DNA of 64,000 nt, from contig NZ_JROM01000021.1 in assembly GCF_000786655.1 (NCBI RefSeq), positions 248,001 to 312,000 of the forward strand. Reading direction: 5' to 3'. The translations under genes were made by a program, and so were the position numbers. Position 1 is the stretch's first letter. Every line of letters starts with the position of its first letter. The stretch comes from Kocuria marina. Its GTDB lineage: Bacteria; Actinomycetota; Actinomycetes; Actinomycetales; Micrococcaceae. Below, piece by piece: positions 19,023-30,236 of the stretch. Below the pieces are notes generated by a model. It did no database searches. It was not told where the DNA came from and saw nothing but the letters and a program-made list of their open reading frames with translations.

Positions 19023-20774
19023 ATGCAGGTTCACAAGTACGATGTGGTAATCGTCGGCGCCGGCGGCGCCGGCATGCGTGCCGCCATTGAATCCGGCCAG
19101 CGCGCCCGCACTGCCGTACTGACCAAGCTCTACCCCACGCGCTCCCACACCGGTGCGGCCCAGGGCGGCATGTGCGCCGCCCTCGCCAACGTCGAGGAGG
19201 ACAACTGGGAGTGGCACACGTTCGACACCGTCAAGGGTGGCGACTACCTGGTGGACCAGGACGCCGCGGAGGTCATGGCCAAGGAAGCCATCGACGCGGT
19301 GCTGGACCTGGAGCACATGGGACTGCCCTTCAACCGCACCCCCGAGGGCAAGATCGACCAGCGTCGCTTCGGTGGGCACACCCGCGACCACGGTAAGAAC
19401 CCCGTCCGCCGCGCGTGCTATGCCGCGGACCGTACCGGTCACATGATCCTGCAGACCCTCTACCAGACGTGCATCAAGCACAACGTGGAGTTCTACAACG
19501 AGTACTACGTCCTGGACCTGATCATGGTGGACACCCCGGAGGGCCGCCGCCCCGCCGGTGTGGTCTCCTACGATCTCGCGACCGGCGAGCTGCACGTGTT
19601 CCAGTGCAAGTCCGTGATCTTCGCCTCCGGTGGCGCGGGCAAGGTCTTCAAGACCACGTCCAATGCCCACACCCTCACGGGCGACGGCATGGCGATCGCG
19701 TTCCGCAACGGCCTGCCCCTCGAGGACATGGAGTTCGTGCAGTTCCACCCCACGGGCCTGGCGGGGCTGGGCATCCTGGTCTCGGAGGCCGCCCGTGGTG
19801 AGGGTGGCATCCTGCGTAACTCCGAGGGTGAGCGCTTCATGGAGCGTTACGCCCCCACCATCAAGGACCTGGCACCCCGTGACATCGTGGCCCGTTCCAT
19901 GGCCAACGAGGTCCGCGAGGGCCGCGGTTGCGGTCCCAACAAGGACTACGTGCTGCTGGACCTGACCCACCTGGAGCCGGCGCACATCGACGCCAAGCTC
20001 CCGGACATCACCGAGTTCGCCCGCACCTACCTGGGTGTGGAGCCCTACACCGAGCCGGTGCCGGTGTTCCCCACCGCGCACTACTGCATGGGCGGTATCC
20101 CCACCGACATCAAGGGCGAGGTCTTCCAGGACTCCGAGAACACGGTCCCCGGTCTCTACGCCGCCGGTGAGGTCGCGTGCGTGTCCGTGCACGGCTCCAA
20201 CCGTCTGGGCACCAACTCGCTGCTCGACATCAACGTGTTCGGCAAGCGTTCGGGCATCTACGCCGCGGAGTACGCGCGGGACGCCGAGTTCCTGCCCATC
20301 CCGGACAACGCCACCGAGCGCACCGAGGCCCTGCTGGACAACGCCCGTAGCCCCCACGGTGACGAGAAGGTCGCGGCGATCCGCAAGGACCTGCAGGACA
20401 CCATGGACGCCAACATGCAGGTGTTCCGCACGGCCGAGACCATCCAGACGGCCCTGGACGACATCGCCGCACTGGAGGAGCGCTACTCCCACATCTCCAT
20501 CCAGGACCAGGGCAAGCGCTTCAACCTGGACCTGCTGGAGGCCGTGGAACTGGGCTTCCTGCTGCAGCTGGCCAAGGTCATGTCTGTGGCCGCCCTGCAC
20601 CGTGAGGAGTCCCGCGGCGGTCACTTCCGCGAGGACTTCCCGAACCGAGACGATGAGAACTTCATGGTCCACTCCATGGTGTACGAGGACCCGTCGTCAC
20701 CCACCGCGGGGATCCGGCAGGAGACCAAGCCGGTGATCATGACCCGCTACGAGCCGATGGAGCGTAAGTACTGA
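19023..20774 (+). CDS. sdhA: succinate dehydrogenase flavoprotein subunit
   Basis: Catalytic subunit that oxidises succinate to fumarate. The 583-residue protein has the FAD-binding [13 protein letters not shown], the covalent flavin attachment region [11 protein letters not shown] (His42), and the substrate site HPTGL. The catalytic stretch [10 protein letters not shown]...[17 protein letters not shown], and the C-terminal [12 protein letters not shown] signature are also present. ATG 19023 gives the expected N-terminus; the ribosome binding site is weak (AGAAAGA). It overlaps sdhB by one base (TGATG). Confidence 0.97.
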   Translation: MQVHKYDVVIVGAGGAGMRAAIESGQRARTAVLTKLYPTRSHTGAAQGGMCAALANVEEDNWEWHTFDTVKGGDYLVDQDAAEVMAKEAIDAVLDLEHMGLPFNRTPEGKIDQRRFGGHTRDHGKNPVRRACYAADRTGHMILQTLYQTCIKHNVEFYNEYYVLDLIMVDTPEGRRPAGVVSYDLATGELHVFQCKSVIFASGGAGKVFKTTSNAHTLTGDGMAIAFRNGLPLEDMEFVQFHPTGLAGLGILVSEAARGEGGILRNSEGERFMERYAPTIKDLAPRDIVARSMANEVREGRGCGPNKDYVLLDLTHLEPAHIDAKLPDITEFARTYLGVEPYTEPVPVFPTAHYCMGGIPTDIKGEVFQDSENTVPGLYAAGEVACVSVHGSNRLGTNSLLDINVFGKRSGIYAAEYARDAEFLPIPDNATERTEALLDNARSPHGDEKVAAIRKDLQDTMDANMQVFRTAETIQTALDDIAALEERYSHISIQDQGKRFNLDLLEAVELGFLLQLAKVMSVAALHREESRGGHFREDFPNRDDENFMVHSMVYEDPSSPTAGIRQETKPVIMTRYEPMERKY

Positions 20775-21556
20775 TGTCCACTGCAACCACCGAGAACCAG
20801 ACCCAGGACGCTCAGAAGCCCGGCGACAAGGGCGAGGAGTCGATCCCCACGTACGACGTGGTGCTCAAGGTCCGCCGCTACGATCCCGAGTTCAGCTCCG
20901 AGGCGCGCTGGGACGAGTGGAACCTGACCATGTACGGCACCGACCGCGTGCTGGACGCCCTGCACAAGGTCAAGTGGGAGCTGGACGGTTCCCTGTCCTT
21001 CCGCCGCTCGTGCGCGCACGGCGTGTGCGGTTCGGACGCCATGCGCATCAACGGCCGCAACCGGCTCGCGTGCAAGACCCTTCTCAAGGACCTGGACCTG
21101 TCCAAGCCCATCCTCGTGGAGCCCATCAAGGGCCTCCCGTGCGAGAAGGACCTGATCGTGGACATGGAGCCGTTCTTCCAGTCCTACCGCGAGATCATGC
21201 CGTTCCTGGTGAACGAGGACCACACCCCCACCGGCGAACGCTTCCAGTCCCAGGAGGACCGCGCGCGCTTCGACGACACCACCAAGTGCATCCTGTGCGC
21301 CGCGTGCACGTCCTCGTGCCCCGTGTTCTGGACGGACGGGCAGTACTTCGGCCCGGCCGCGATCGTGAATGCGCACCGGTTCATCTTCGACTCGCGTGAC
21401 CAGGCCGGTGACATGCGCCTGGAGATCCTCAACGACAAGGAAGGCGTGTGGCGCTGCCGCACCACCTTCAACTGCACCGAGGCGTGCCCCCGCGGCATCC
21501 AGGTGACCAAGGCCATCGCCGAGGTCAAGAAGGCGGTCTTCGCCTCCGCCCTGTGA
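20774..21556 (+). CDS. sdhB: succinate dehydrogenase iron-sulfur subunit
   Basis: Electron-transfer subunit carrying three Fe-S clusters, 260 residues. The [2Fe-2S] site is Cys80, Cys85, Asp88 and Cys100; Asp in place of the third Cys is also found in the E. coli enzyme. The C-terminal ferredoxin domain has CILCAACTSSCPVF and CTEACPRGIQVTKAI for the [4Fe-4S] and [3Fe-4S] clusters. ATG overlaps the sdhA stop. A strong hairpin follows, closing the operon. Confidence 0.97.
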   Translation: MSTATTENQTQDAQKPGDKGEESIPTYDVVLKVRRYDPEFSSEARWDEWNLTMYGTDRVLDALHKVKWELDGSLSFRRSCAHGVCGSDAMRINGRNRLACKTLLKDLDLSKPILVEPIKGLPCEKDLIVDMEPFFQSYREIMPFLVNEDHTPTGERFQSQEDRARFDDTTKCILCAACTSSCPVFWTDGQYFGPAAIVNAHRFIFDSRDQAGDMRLEILNDKEGVWRCRTTFNCTEACPRGIQVTKAIAEVKKAVFASAL

Positions 21557-21571
21557 TCCCTCGTGGCACCC

Positions 21572-21609
21572 CCGCGGCCCCGGAATCCCTCGTGGATCCG
21601 GGGCCGCGG
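21572..21609 (+). terminator. terminator of sdhCDAB
   Basis: CCGCGGCCCCGGA (21572-21584) pairs perfectly with TCCGGGGCCGCGG (21597-21609), with a further ATCC/GGAT pairing inside. A short T-rich tract (TCTTT) follows. It begins 16 bases after the sdhB stop. Confidence 0.75.
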
Positions 21610-21673
21610 TCTTTCCCGGGCGGCCGGTTCCTCGACGACGACACCGGCACGGGCCGCGGTTCTTCCCGCCCGT

Positions 21674-22852
21674 TCAGGTGTCCGACGACGACGCCGGCGC
21701 GGCACTGCTTCCCGCCGCCGGGCGGTCGAAGTGGACGGGAGGGGCGTGACCGAGGCCCCGAGCGGCGTCGGGCAGGAAGGTGGCCGCCACGACCGTGACG
21801 GCCCGGTCCTCGCGCTCCGGCTGGGCGCGGGCCCCGCGGATGTCCGCCTGCACGAGCGCGCCCACGGCGGCCGCCAGCAGGAGGATCTGTCCGTAGAGGT
21901 TGAACCACAGCAGCACACCCACGAGCACCGCGAACGAGAGCAGGTAGGGGTTGTCCGCGCTGCGGGCGATGATCTCGCTGCCCCCGTAGCGCAGCACCTG
22001 GGAGCCCAGGGCACCCGTGACGATGGTGGCCAGCAGGGCCTTGCGGTGCAGCTTGAGCTGGGCGACACCGCGCACCAGGGCCAGGCTCATGAGGACGTCC
22101 ACGAGCAGACCCACGCCGAGCGTGACCGCGGACTTGGCCCCGCCGTCCAACCACGGCTGCAGGCCCGTGAGACCGAGCTGGCCGAGCCACCCCAGTACCC
22201 CGTCCACCGCGCCGGACGCGAAGACGCTCACGGTCGCGGACGCGAGCAGCAACAGTCCGATCACCACGAGCCACGCGAGGTCGCGCGGCACGGCCGCCAC
22301 GGGCACCCCGGGGGCGGGCGGGAGTTCGAACATCCGCCGCGTGGCCAAGCGGATCCCGGCGACCCAGCGCCACGCGGTGAACAACAGCACCGCGAGCGCC
22401 ACGGTGGAGGCCACGGTGAAGGGTCCCGTGTTCTCGAGCAGGCTCAGCGGGATGACTCCCCCGCTGCCGTCGCCCACGTCCAGGAGCCCGGGGATGTTCT
22501 GCACGAGCCCGGCCACGAGCGTCTGCTGCAGCGGCGAATCGGTGCCCAGGAACGTGGCGAGTGCTGCGAAGCAGATCACCAGCAGGGACGTGGACGCGAA
22601 GAGCAACTGGTAGGCGAGCCCCGCGGACATGAGCGGTCCGCCGTGGAACATGTAGTGGGCCACCACGCGCACGGGGAACACGGACATGAACCGGGCGAAG
22701 AACCACGCCCCCAGGGCGCCGGCCCGTTTGCCCAGGGGTGCCCGCTGGGCGGCCAGATCGCGGCGTACCTCGCGCAGGCGGCGATGTTCCGCGTGCAGTC
22801 CCGCCCGGTCCGTGAGGGCGGGGACCACCGGTGGCGGGTCAGTGTGTGACAC
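21674..22852 (-). CDS. YihY/BrkB-family inner membrane protein
   Basis: Polytopic membrane protein of the YihY/virulence factor BrkB family, whose biochemical role is unsettled (earlier called ribonuclease BN by mistake). The 392-residue protein shows the family pattern HGGPLMSAGLAYQLLFAS after a basic N-terminal region, and about six membrane helices. A loop GGSEIIARSADNPYLLSFAV precedes the last two helices, and LLWFNLYGQILLLAA is typical. GTG 22852 overlaps the previous gene by 14 bases, suggesting coupling. The C-terminal 50 residues are Ser/Ala-rich and variable. Confidence 0.85.
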   Translation of the reverse strand: MSHTDPPPVVPALTDRAGLHAEHRRLREVRRDLAAQRAPLGKRAGALGAWFFARFMSVFPVRVVAHYMFHGGPLMSAGLAYQLLFASTSLLVICFAALATFLGTDSPLQQTLVAGLVQNIPGLLDVGDGSGGVIPLSLLENTGPFTVASTVALAVLLFTAWRWVAGIRLATRRMFELPPAPGVPVAAVPRDLAWLVVIGLLLLASATVSVFASGAVDGVLGWLGQLGLTGLQPWLDGGAKSAVTLGVGLLVDVLMSLALVRGVAQLKLHRKALLATIVTGALGSQVLRYGGSEIIARSADNPYLLSFAVLVGVLLWFNLYGQILLLAAAVGALVQADIRGARAQPEREDRAVTVVAATFLPDAARGLGHAPPVHFDRPAAGSSAAPASSSDT

Positions 22853-23411
22853 GGTCGTCCGTGAGCGCCCCGCCGAAGGGGATCCTGTCCCGCACGTGCC
22901 ACGCCCCGCGTTCATCACCCTCGTAGAGGTCGATGTGGTCCACCAGGAAGGACGCGTGGTACGTGCGCAGCATGTCCTGCGCGCGGTCCAGCCCCTCCTC
23001 GGTGGTGCCGTGGGCCAGGGTCACGTGGGGGTGGAAGTCGAAGGGGGACGCGGACTCCAGGTGGTGGTCCTGCAGGTCCCGGTGCAGCTGGACGCACTGC
23101 TCGTGGCCGCCCTCGATGCGCAGATAGACCACGGGGGTCACGGGTCGGAACGTCCCCGTGCCGCGGATCTCCACGTGGAACGGTTCCCAGCGGTCGGCGA
23201 CCTCCCGGACGTGGGATGCGAGCTCCGCCCAATCCTCCACGCGCTCGGAGATCATGAGGGTGATGTGCGCGGGGACCGTGCCCGCTTGCGCGTCACCGAA
23301 GGACGAGCGCCAGTCCTGCAGCTCCTGGCCCATGGGCTCGGGCAGCCGGATGACCACACCCGCGTACACCCGGCCCGGGCGCACGGTGGGGGAAAGGTGT
23401 CCCTCGCTCAC
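22839..23411 (-). CDS. 2'-5' RNA ligase / cyclic phosphodiesterase family protein
   Basis: A 190-residue member of the 2H phosphoesterase superfamily, defined by two His-x-Thr-x motifs. Here they are AHITLMI (about residue 48) and HPHVTLAHG (about 128). Family members act on 2'-5' linkages or cyclic phosphates of RNA; the physiological substrate is unknown. GTG 23411 follows GAGGAGG with a five-base spacer. The gene lies between trpS and the BrkB-like gene, all on the minus strand. Confidence 0.85.
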   Translation of the reverse strand: MSEGHLSPTVRPGRVYAGVVIRLPEPMGQELQDWRSSFGDAQAGTVPAHITLMISERVEDWAELASHVREVADRWEPFHVEIRGTGTFRPVTPVVYLRIEGGHEQCVQLHRDLQDHHLESASPFDFHPHVTLAHGTTEEGLDRAQDMLRTYHASFLVDHIDLYEGDERGAWHVRDRIPFGGALTDDRVTH

Positions 23412-23497
23412 ACGATCCTCCTCAGGTCGGCCCCGTCCAGACTATCCCACGGCGTCTGGCGCCACACGGCGTGCCGCACGGGGCCCCGCCCGGCGGC

Positions 23498-24610
<1,113 letters not shown>

Positions 24611-25450
24611 TCAGGAGAGGCGGTAGTCCACCACGAGCGGGGCGTGGTCGGAAAAGCGCGTGTCGTACGCGGCGGCCCGGTCCACGACGGCGCTCCGGGC
24701 GGCCGCGGCGAGCGCGGGGGTGGCCATGTGGTAGTCGATGCGCCACCCGGCGTCCGTGTCGAACGCCTTGCCGCGGTAGGACCACCACGTGTAGGGCCCG
24801 GGGACGTCCCCGGCGAGGCTGCGGGCCACGTCCACGTAGCCCACGTCCCCGAAGAACTTGTCGAAGTACGCGCGTTCCTGCGGCAGGAAGCCCGCGTTCT
24901 TGACGTTGCCCTTCCAGTTCTTGATGTCCCGCTCGGTGTGGCCCACGTTGAGGTCACCCACCACGAGGGCGTGATCGCCGCGCTCGGCCAGTTGCGGCAT
25001 GCGGGTGAGCATCGCGTCCAGGAAGCGGTACTTGTCGTCCTGGCGGGGTGTGTCCACCTCGCCGGAGTGGACGTACGCGGAGACCAGGGTCAGCGTGGTG
25101 CCGTCCGGCAGGCGGACGTCGTTCTCGATCCAGCGCCCGGAGTCGTCGAAGTACTCGTCCCCGATGCCCACGCGGGACTCGGTGGGGATCAGGGCGCCGT
25201 CGAACGCGTCGCGGCGCGTGGCGATCGCGACACCCGCGCGACCCTTCGCGGCGGCCTCGGTGTGCCGCACGTCCCACACGTCCTCGTCGAGCAGCTCGCG
25301 CGTGATCTTGTCCGGCGCCCGCACCTCCTGCAGGCACAACAGGTCGACGCCGCGCGGGGCGAGCCAGTCCGCCATCCCGCGCCGGTACGCCGCTCGGATG
25401 CCGTTCACGTTCACCGTGGCAATGCGCACCGTCTGCTGGGAATCCGCCAT
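24611..25450 (-). CDS. xthA: exodeoxyribonuclease III (AP endonuclease family)
   Basis: DNA repair nuclease of the ExoIII/APE1 family acting at abasic sites. The 279-residue protein shows all the active-site blocks: ATVNVNGIRAA, LLCLQEVRA (metal Glu), VSAYVHSGE, GDLNVGHTERDIKNW, DAGWRIDYHM, and SDHAPLVVDY with the catalytic Asp-His. The length is normal. A GAGGAG sequence lies about ten bases before the ATG. It stands upstream of trpS on the same strand, with a palindrome between. Confidence 0.93.
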   Translation of the reverse strand: MADSQQTVRIATVNVNGIRAAYRRGMADWLAPRGVDLLCLQEVRAPDKITRELLDEDVWDVRHTEAAAKGRAGVAIATRRDAFDGALIPTESRVGIGDEYFDDSGRWIENDVRLPDGTTLTLVSAYVHSGEVDTPRQDDKYRFLDAMLTRMPQLAERGDHALVVGDLNVGHTERDIKNWKGNVKNAGFLPQERAYFDKFFGDVGYVDVARSLAGDVPGPYTWWSYRGKAFDTDAGWRIDYHMATPALAAAARSAVVDRAAAYDTRFSDHAPLVVDYRLS

Positions 25451-25485
25451 GTGCCTGTGTCTCCTCGCTCGTTACGGGGTGGTTC

Positions 25486-26019
25486 TCAGTCCACCACCGT
25501 ACCGCTCACGGGCGTCGAGGAGTCCTTGAGGCTGCGCAGCCCGTTGGCCGCGGTCATGTCGATGGTCTCCAGGGCCCGCTGGATCTGCTCGGGATCGGGC
25601 TCGGCGCCGGAGAGTTGTTCCTTCACGACCTTGGACTGCACCAGGATCACCTGCATGCCGTGGGCGAGCTTCTCGTCCCGCAGGGACTGACCCGCACCGG
25701 CGGACGCCGAGGCGGCGGGAGCACGGCCGTGCTGGGCCTGGAACTGCTCCTGCGCCTGGCGCACCTGCTCACGGCCGTACGCCGCGGCCTTTCGCACCAT
25801 GCTCAGCGCCCACACCGCGAGCATGAGCCAGCCCAGAGCGATCCCCGCGAGGATCCAGCCGAGCAGGGAGTTGGAGTTGGCGGCCTGGATCAGGGCCACC
25901 GCGAAGATCACGACCAGGACGGCCAGCCCGATCACCGTCCCCCACAGGGCGGTGCGTCCGGTGCGGGGAGCGTCCGGGGAATCGGTGGTGCGGGTGTGTG
26001 CTGATCCGATCGGCTGCAT
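25486..26019 (-). CDS. small membrane protein, unknown function
   Basis: The 177-residue protein has two adjacent membrane helices (about 26-47 and 52-75). A Gln/Ala-rich soluble region (about 80-105) follows, then a region containing LRDEKLAHGMQVILVQSKVV. I do not recognise a family. The fold suggests a membrane-anchored cytoplasmic helical domain. Start ATG 26019 lies six bases after a GACAAT box with no Shine-Dalgarno, consistent with a leaderless transcript. It precedes xthA by 35 bases and may share its transcript. Confidence 0.75.
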   Translation of the reverse strand: MQPIGSAHTRTTDSPDAPRTGRTALWGTVIGLAVLVVIFAVALIQAANSNSLLGWILAGIALGWLMLAVWALSMVRKAAAYGREQVRQAQEQFQAQHGRAPAASASAGAGQSLRDEKLAHGMQVILVQSKVVKEQLSGAEPDPEQIQRALETIDMTAANGLRSLKDSSTPVSGTVVD

Positions 26020-26025
26020 GCCCCC

Positions 26026-26031
26026 ATTGTC
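26026..26031 (-). promoter_or_regulatory. -10 box, leaderless start at 26019
   Basis: GACAAT on the minus strand is followed by GGGGGC and ATG 26019. The first base differs from TAnnnT, but the position is the same as at other leaderless starts here. Confidence 0.4.
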
Positions 26032-26139
26032 TCAAACCGCGCGGGGCGCACCGAATCGGGCCGGTCCCCGGGGACCCGCCCCGCCGGCGTCGTCCGAGCC
26101 CCTTGGCACAACCGGGCCCCGAGGGGGTATCAAGGGAGG

Positions 26140-27597
26140 GTGAGCACATCTTCCGCGGACTCCCCGCGCTCCCCCGGGGACGACTCCCCCGCCCTGGACC
26201 CCGCCGAACGACGCCGCATCCTGTGGGTCCTGCTCGTTCCCCTGTTCATGTCCCTGATCAGCGTCTCGATCGTGAACGTGGCCCTGAGTTCCATCCAGCA
26301 GGACCTGGAGGCGAGTTCCTCGGCACTCCAGTGGGTGCTCACCGGGTACGCGCTCGCGTTCGGGGTGCTGCTCGTGGCCAGTGGCCGCGCCGGGGACGTG
26401 TTCGGCCGCCGGAAACTGTTCATCGCGGGGATCGCCGTCTTCGCGGGGGCCTCGTTGCTGTGCGGTCTCGCGCCCAACACCACGGTGCTCAACATCGGCC
26501 GGGTGATCCAGGGCCTCGGATCGGGGATGCTCAACCCCCAGACGGTGGGCATGATCCAGGAGTACTTCCAGGGTCGGGAGCGCGCCAAGGCGTTCGGGCT
26601 GTTCGGTTCCGTGGTGGGGGTGGCCGTGGCGATCGGGCCCACCCTGGGCGGGCTGCTCATCCAGGTCCTGGGTCCGGACGCCGGGTGGCGCTCCACGTTC
26701 CTGCTCAACGTACCGATCGCCGCGCTCGCGATCGTCCTGGCGTTCCTGTGGCTCCCCCGCCGCAGCAGACGGCCCGGGAAGGTGGACATGGATCCCCTGG
26801 GCGTGGTGGTGTTCGGGATCGCGGTGCTCGCACTGCTGTTGCCGTTCGTCGAATCCCAGTGGGGCCCGTGGATCTGGCTCTCCCTGCCCGCGGGCGTACT
26901 GCTGGTCTACGGCTGGGTGCGCTGGGAGAAGCGGTACAAGCGGGCCGGGAGGGCACCCATGGTGGACCTCGAGCTGTTCCGCACCGCGAGCTTCAGTTAC
27001 GGCGCGCTGCTGATCTCGGTCTACTTCCTGGGAGTCACGAGCATTTGGATCGTGGTGGCCCTCTACGCCCAGCAGGGCCTGGGCCGCACCGCCCTCGAGG
27101 CGGGGACGCTCGGGCTGCCGGCCTCCATCCTCTCCGCCCTGATCGCGCCGCTGTCCGGGCGCGCGGTGCTGCGCTGGGGTCGCAGCGTGGTACTCGCGGG
27201 CATGAGCCTCGCACTGCTCGGGATCGTGCTGTCCGTGCTCGTGGCGTACGGGATGTCCCACTGGGGTTGGCACATCGCCCTGTTCTACGTCTCGCTCGCG
27301 TTCATCGGCGCGGGTCAGGGCGCGGTCATGGCACCCAACCAGACGCTGAGTTTCGCGGACGTGCCCCTGCGTTTCGCGGGCGCCGCCGGCGGCGTCCTGC
27401 AGACCGGCCAGCGCATGGGCACCGCGATCGGCACCGCCCTGATCACCGCGGTGGCCTTCGGTGTGCTCGCCCGTGCCGACTGGAATGCCGCGTTCACGGC
27501 GAGCTTCGCGGTGATCACCGTGATCGTGCTGATCGCCATGGGGATCGGGATCGCGGACATGCGCCGACGCACCCCCGAGGAGCCGTCCCGGGGCTGA
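26140..27597 (+). CDS. MFS drug:H+ antiporter, DHA2 (14-TM) family
   Basis: Proton-driven efflux permease of the EmrB/QacA type, 485 residues. I count 14 hydrophobic segments. Motif A is GRAGDVFGRRKLF in the loop after TM2, and motif C is GSVVGVAVAIGPTLGG in TM5. The sequence begins with SISIVNVALSSIQQDL-like DHA2 features. The exported compound cannot be inferred. GTG 26140 directly abuts an AAGGGAGG sequence, leaving no spacer, so the real start or mode of initiation is uncertain. No regulator gene is adjacent. It converges on folD, with a shared hairpin. Confidence 0.88.
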   Translation: MSTSSADSPRSPGDDSPALDPAERRRILWVLLVPLFMSLISVSIVNVALSSIQQDLEASSSALQWVLTGYALAFGVLLVASGRAGDVFGRRKLFIAGIAVFAGASLLCGLAPNTTVLNIGRVIQGLGSGMLNPQTVGMIQEYFQGRERAKAFGLFGSVVGVAVAIGPTLGGLLIQVLGPDAGWRSTFLLNVPIAALAIVLAFLWLPRRSRRPGKVDMDPLGVVVFGIAVLALLLPFVESQWGPWIWLSLPAGVLLVYGWVRWEKRYKRAGRAPMVDLELFRTASFSYGALLISVYFLGVTSIWIVVALYAQQGLGRTALEAGTLGLPASILSALIAPLSGRAVLRWGRSVVLAGMSLALLGIVLSVLVAYGMSHWGWHIALFYVSLAFIGAGQGAVMAPNQTLSFADVPLRFAGAAGGVLQTGQRMGTAIGTALITAVAFGVLARADWNAAFTASFAVITVIVLIAMGIGIADMRRRTPEEPSRG

Positions 27598-27686
27598 GCC
27601 CCGGGCACCTCGTTCCCGGCACGTGTCCCGACAACGAGCTCCCCGGGCTTCACGGTCGCCCGCGTGCCCCACAGACCCCGGGGACG

Positions 27687-27736
27687 ACGACGCCGCGCGG
27701 CCACCTCGAGCGAACGAGGCGACCGCGCGGCGTCGT
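27687..27736. terminator. bidirectional ACGACGCCGCGCGG hairpin
   Basis: A perfect 14-base inverted repeat, ACGACGCCGCGCGG (27687-27700)/CCGCGCGGCGTCGT (27723-27736), with an inner CCTCG/CGAGG stem. It sits between the convergent MFS gene and folD and can serve both. It is the longest member of the recurrent stem family. Confidence 0.7.
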
Positions 27737-27754
27737 GACCGGAAGGCTACGGGA

Positions 27755-28642
27755 TCAGGCCGACTCGACGGCCCGTTCGCAGGATTCCACCACGTTGACG
27801 AGCAACATGGCCCGGGTCATGGGACCCACGCCCCCGGGGTTGGGCGACAGCCACGAGGCGCGCTCGGCGGCGGCCGGGTCGATGTCCCCCGTGAGCTTCT
27901 TCTTGCCGGTCTCCGGGTCCTCGACCCGGGAGACGCCCACATCCAGCAGGACGGCACCCTGCTTGATCTGGTCCGCGCCGATCATGTGCGGGCGCCCCGC
28001 CGCGGCCACCACGACGTCCGCTTGCGCGAGCAGCTCGGGCAGGTTGCGGGTGCCCGTGTGGGCCAGGGTCACGGTGGCATTGATCTCCCGGCGGGTCAGC
28101 AACAGACCGATGGGCCGACCCACGGTCACACCGCGGCCGATCACCAGCACGTGGCGTCCCGCGAGGTCCACCCCGTGACGCGTGAGTAGCTCCACGATCC
28201 CGTGCGGCGTGCACGGCAGCGGGGACGTGATGGGCTCGTTGACGTTGAGCACCAGCCGCCCCAGGTTCGTGGGGTGCAACCCGTCCGCGTCCTTCGCGGG
28301 ATCGATGCGCTCGAGCACCGCGTTGATGTCCATGTGCGGAGGCAAGGGCAACTGCACGATGTACCCCGTGCACCGGGGGTCGTCGTTGAGCTCGTCGATG
28401 ACGCGCTCGAGCTCCTCCTGGGACGCGTCCGCGGGCAGTTCCTTACGGATCGAGGCGATCCCCACCTGCTCGCAGTCGCGGTGCTTGCCCGCCACGTACG
28501 AGTGCGAGGCGGGATCGTCCCCCACGATCACGGTCCCGAGACCGGGCACCACGTCCCGCTCACGCAGTGCGGCCACGCGCTCGGTCAGTTCTTCCTTGAT
28601 CCGGGCCGCGGTCGCCTTGCCGTCGAGGACCTGGGCCGTCAT
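27755..28642 (-). CDS. folD: methylene-THF dehydrogenase / methenyl-THF cyclohydrolase
   Basis: Bifunctional enzyme interconverting methylene-, methenyl- and 10-formyl-THF with NADP+. The 295-residue protein has [15 protein letters not shown] with the catalytic Lys53, [36 protein letters not shown], and the nucleotide-binding [31 protein letters not shown] closes it. The start is one base after the glyA stop, so glyA and folD form a tight operon supplying 10-formyl-THF to the purN and purH enzymes nearby. Confidence 0.96.
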   Translation of the reverse strand: MTAQVLDGKATAARIKEELTERVAALRERDVVPGLGTVIVGDDPASHSYVAGKHRDCEQVGIASIRKELPADASQEELERVIDELNDDPRCTGYIVQLPLPPHMDINAVLERIDPAKDADGLHPTNLGRLVLNVNEPITSPLPCTPHGIVELLTRHGVDLAGRHVLVIGRGVTVGRPIGLLLTRREINATVTLAHTGTRNLPELLAQADVVVAAAGRPHMIGADQIKQGAVLLDVGVSRVEDPETGKKKLTGDIDPAAAERASWLSPNPGGVGPMTRAMLLVNVVESCERAVESA

Positions 28643-28643
28643 C

Positions 28644-29930
28644 TCACCACTCCTCGAGGCCGGGGTACAGCGGGAACTGCTCGGTCAGGGCGTCCACGCG
28701 CGAGCGCAGGGCGGAGACGTCCGCACCGGGCTTGAGGGCCTCGGCGATCACGTCCGCGACCTCCTCGAACTCGCTCGCTCCCAAACCGCGGGTCGCGAGC
28801 GCCGGGGTCCCGATACGCAGCCCGGACGTGGTCATGGGCGGGCGGGGGTCCCACGGCACGGCGTTGCGGTTGACCGTGATCCCCGCCTGGTGCAACAGGT
28901 CCTCGGCCTGCTTGCCGTCCAGCTCGGAGTTGCGCAGGTCCACGAGGACCAGGTGCACCTCCGTGCCGCCGGTCAGCACGGACACACCGTGCTCCGCGAG
29001 GTCCGGAGAGTTCAACCGCTCGGCGAGGATCTGGGCGCCCTCGATCGTGCGCTGCTGACGCTCGCGGAACTCCTCGGTGGCGGCGATCTTGAACGCCACG
29101 GCCTTGGCCGCGATCGCGTGCATGAGGGGTCCGCCCTGCTGGCCGGGGAACACCGCGGAGTCGACCTTCTTCTTGAGGTCCGCTTCCGCGAGGATGACAC
29201 CGGAGCGCGGACCCGCGAGGGTCTTGTGCACCGTGGAGGTGGTCACGTGCGCGTGGGGCACCGGGTTGGGGTGCAGCCCGGCGGCCACGAGACCCGCGAA
29301 GTGGGCCATGTCCACCCACAGCTTGGCGTCCACCTCGTCCGCGATCGAACGGAACGCCTCGAAGTCCAGCTGGCGGGAGTAGGCGGACCAACCGGCCACG
29401 ATCACGTTCGGCCGGGCCTGCAGCGCCTGCTCGCGCACCTTGTCCATGTCGATGCGGTAGGTGTCCGGGTCCACCTCGTACGCGGCGATGTTGTAGAGCT
29501 TGCCCGAGACGTTGATCTTCATGCCGTGGGTCAGGTGCCCGCCGTGGGCCAGGGACAGCCCCATGAGGGTGTCACCGGGCTGCATGAGCGCGGCCATCAC
29601 GGCGGTGTTCGCCTGGGCGCCCGAGTGCGGCTGCACGTTCGCGTGATCCGCCCCGAACAGTTCGCACGCGCGGTCGCGGGCCAGGTTCTCCACGACGTCC
29701 ACGTACTCGCAACCGCCGTAGTAGCGACGGCCGGGGTAGCCCTCCGCGTACTTGTTCGTGAGTACCGAGCCCTGCGCCTCGAGCACGGCGCGCGGCGCGA
29801 AGTTCTCCGACGCGATCATCTCGAGCGTGGAGCGCTGGCGCCCCAGTTCGTCCTCGATGGCCCGTGCGACGTCCGGGTCCACCTCCGACAGCGGCTGATT
29901 GGTCACAGGGTGTCCCAGGGATTCCGTCAT
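28644..29930 (-). CDS. glyA: serine hydroxymethyltransferase
   Basis: PLP enzyme converting serine and THF to glycine and methylene-THF. The 428-residue protein shows [45 protein letters not shown], and [17 protein letters not shown]. The PLP lysine is Lys236 in [13 protein letters not shown]. The start has a GGTGGAG ribosome binding site. A TATGCT (minus strand, 29966-29971) is a possible -10. First gene of a glyA-folD operon. Confidence 0.97.
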   Translation of the reverse strand: MTESLGHPVTNQPLSEVDPDVARAIEDELGRQRSTLEMIASENFAPRAVLEAQGSVLTNKYAEGYPGRRYYGGCEYVDVVENLARDRACELFGADHANVQPHSGAQANTAVMAALMQPGDTLMGLSLAHGGHLTHGMKINVSGKLYNIAAYEVDPDTYRIDMDKVREQALQARPNVIVAGWSAYSRQLDFEAFRSIADEVDAKLWVDMAHFAGLVAAGLHPNPVPHAHVTTSTVHKTLAGPRSGVILAEADLKKKVDSAVFPGQQGGPLMHAIAAKAVAFKIAATEEFRERQQRTIEGAQILAERLNSPDLAEHGVSVLTGGTEVHLVLVDLRNSELDGKQAEDLLHQAGITVNRNAVPWDPRPPMTTSGLRIGTPALATRGLGASEFEEVADVIAEALKPGADVSALRSRVDALTEQFPLYPGLEEW

Positions 29931-30236
29931 GCTCCACCTTCTTTGTGCGCGGGAGGGTCCGCTCCAGCATATCCGCGCGTCGCGGTGTTGCGCCTCAGCA
30001 CGGCGGGGGCACGAGCGCGGCGATGCTCGTAGAATTCCTGGATCGTCCGGGCCCTCGGCGGGCGGGTCCCGCCCGGGGAGCGAATGCGGGTAGCATGTGT
30101 ACCCGTACCGCGTGCGTACCCCCTGCGCGCGGCAGCCGTCACAGCGCAGCCGGGCTGCCGCTCTCGCTCAGCGAGCGCGAGCATTCGCATCGTCCCGCCC
30201 CACGTCCTGATCCTTCGTGTTAGGAGTTCTCGCGCC
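29931..30236. promoter_or_regulatory. divergent region glyA / HAD-GH65 gene
   Basis: About 300 bases without a gene. On the glyA side a TATGCT box (minus strand, 29966-29971) fits a -10 with a short leader. On the other side lies an inverted repeat CGGGTA (30087-30092)/TACCCG (30100-30105) around TAGCAT, a possible operator or -10. TAGGAG (30221-30226) is the ribosome binding site of the downstream gene. No riboswitch for folate or sugars is recognised. Confidence 0.4.
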
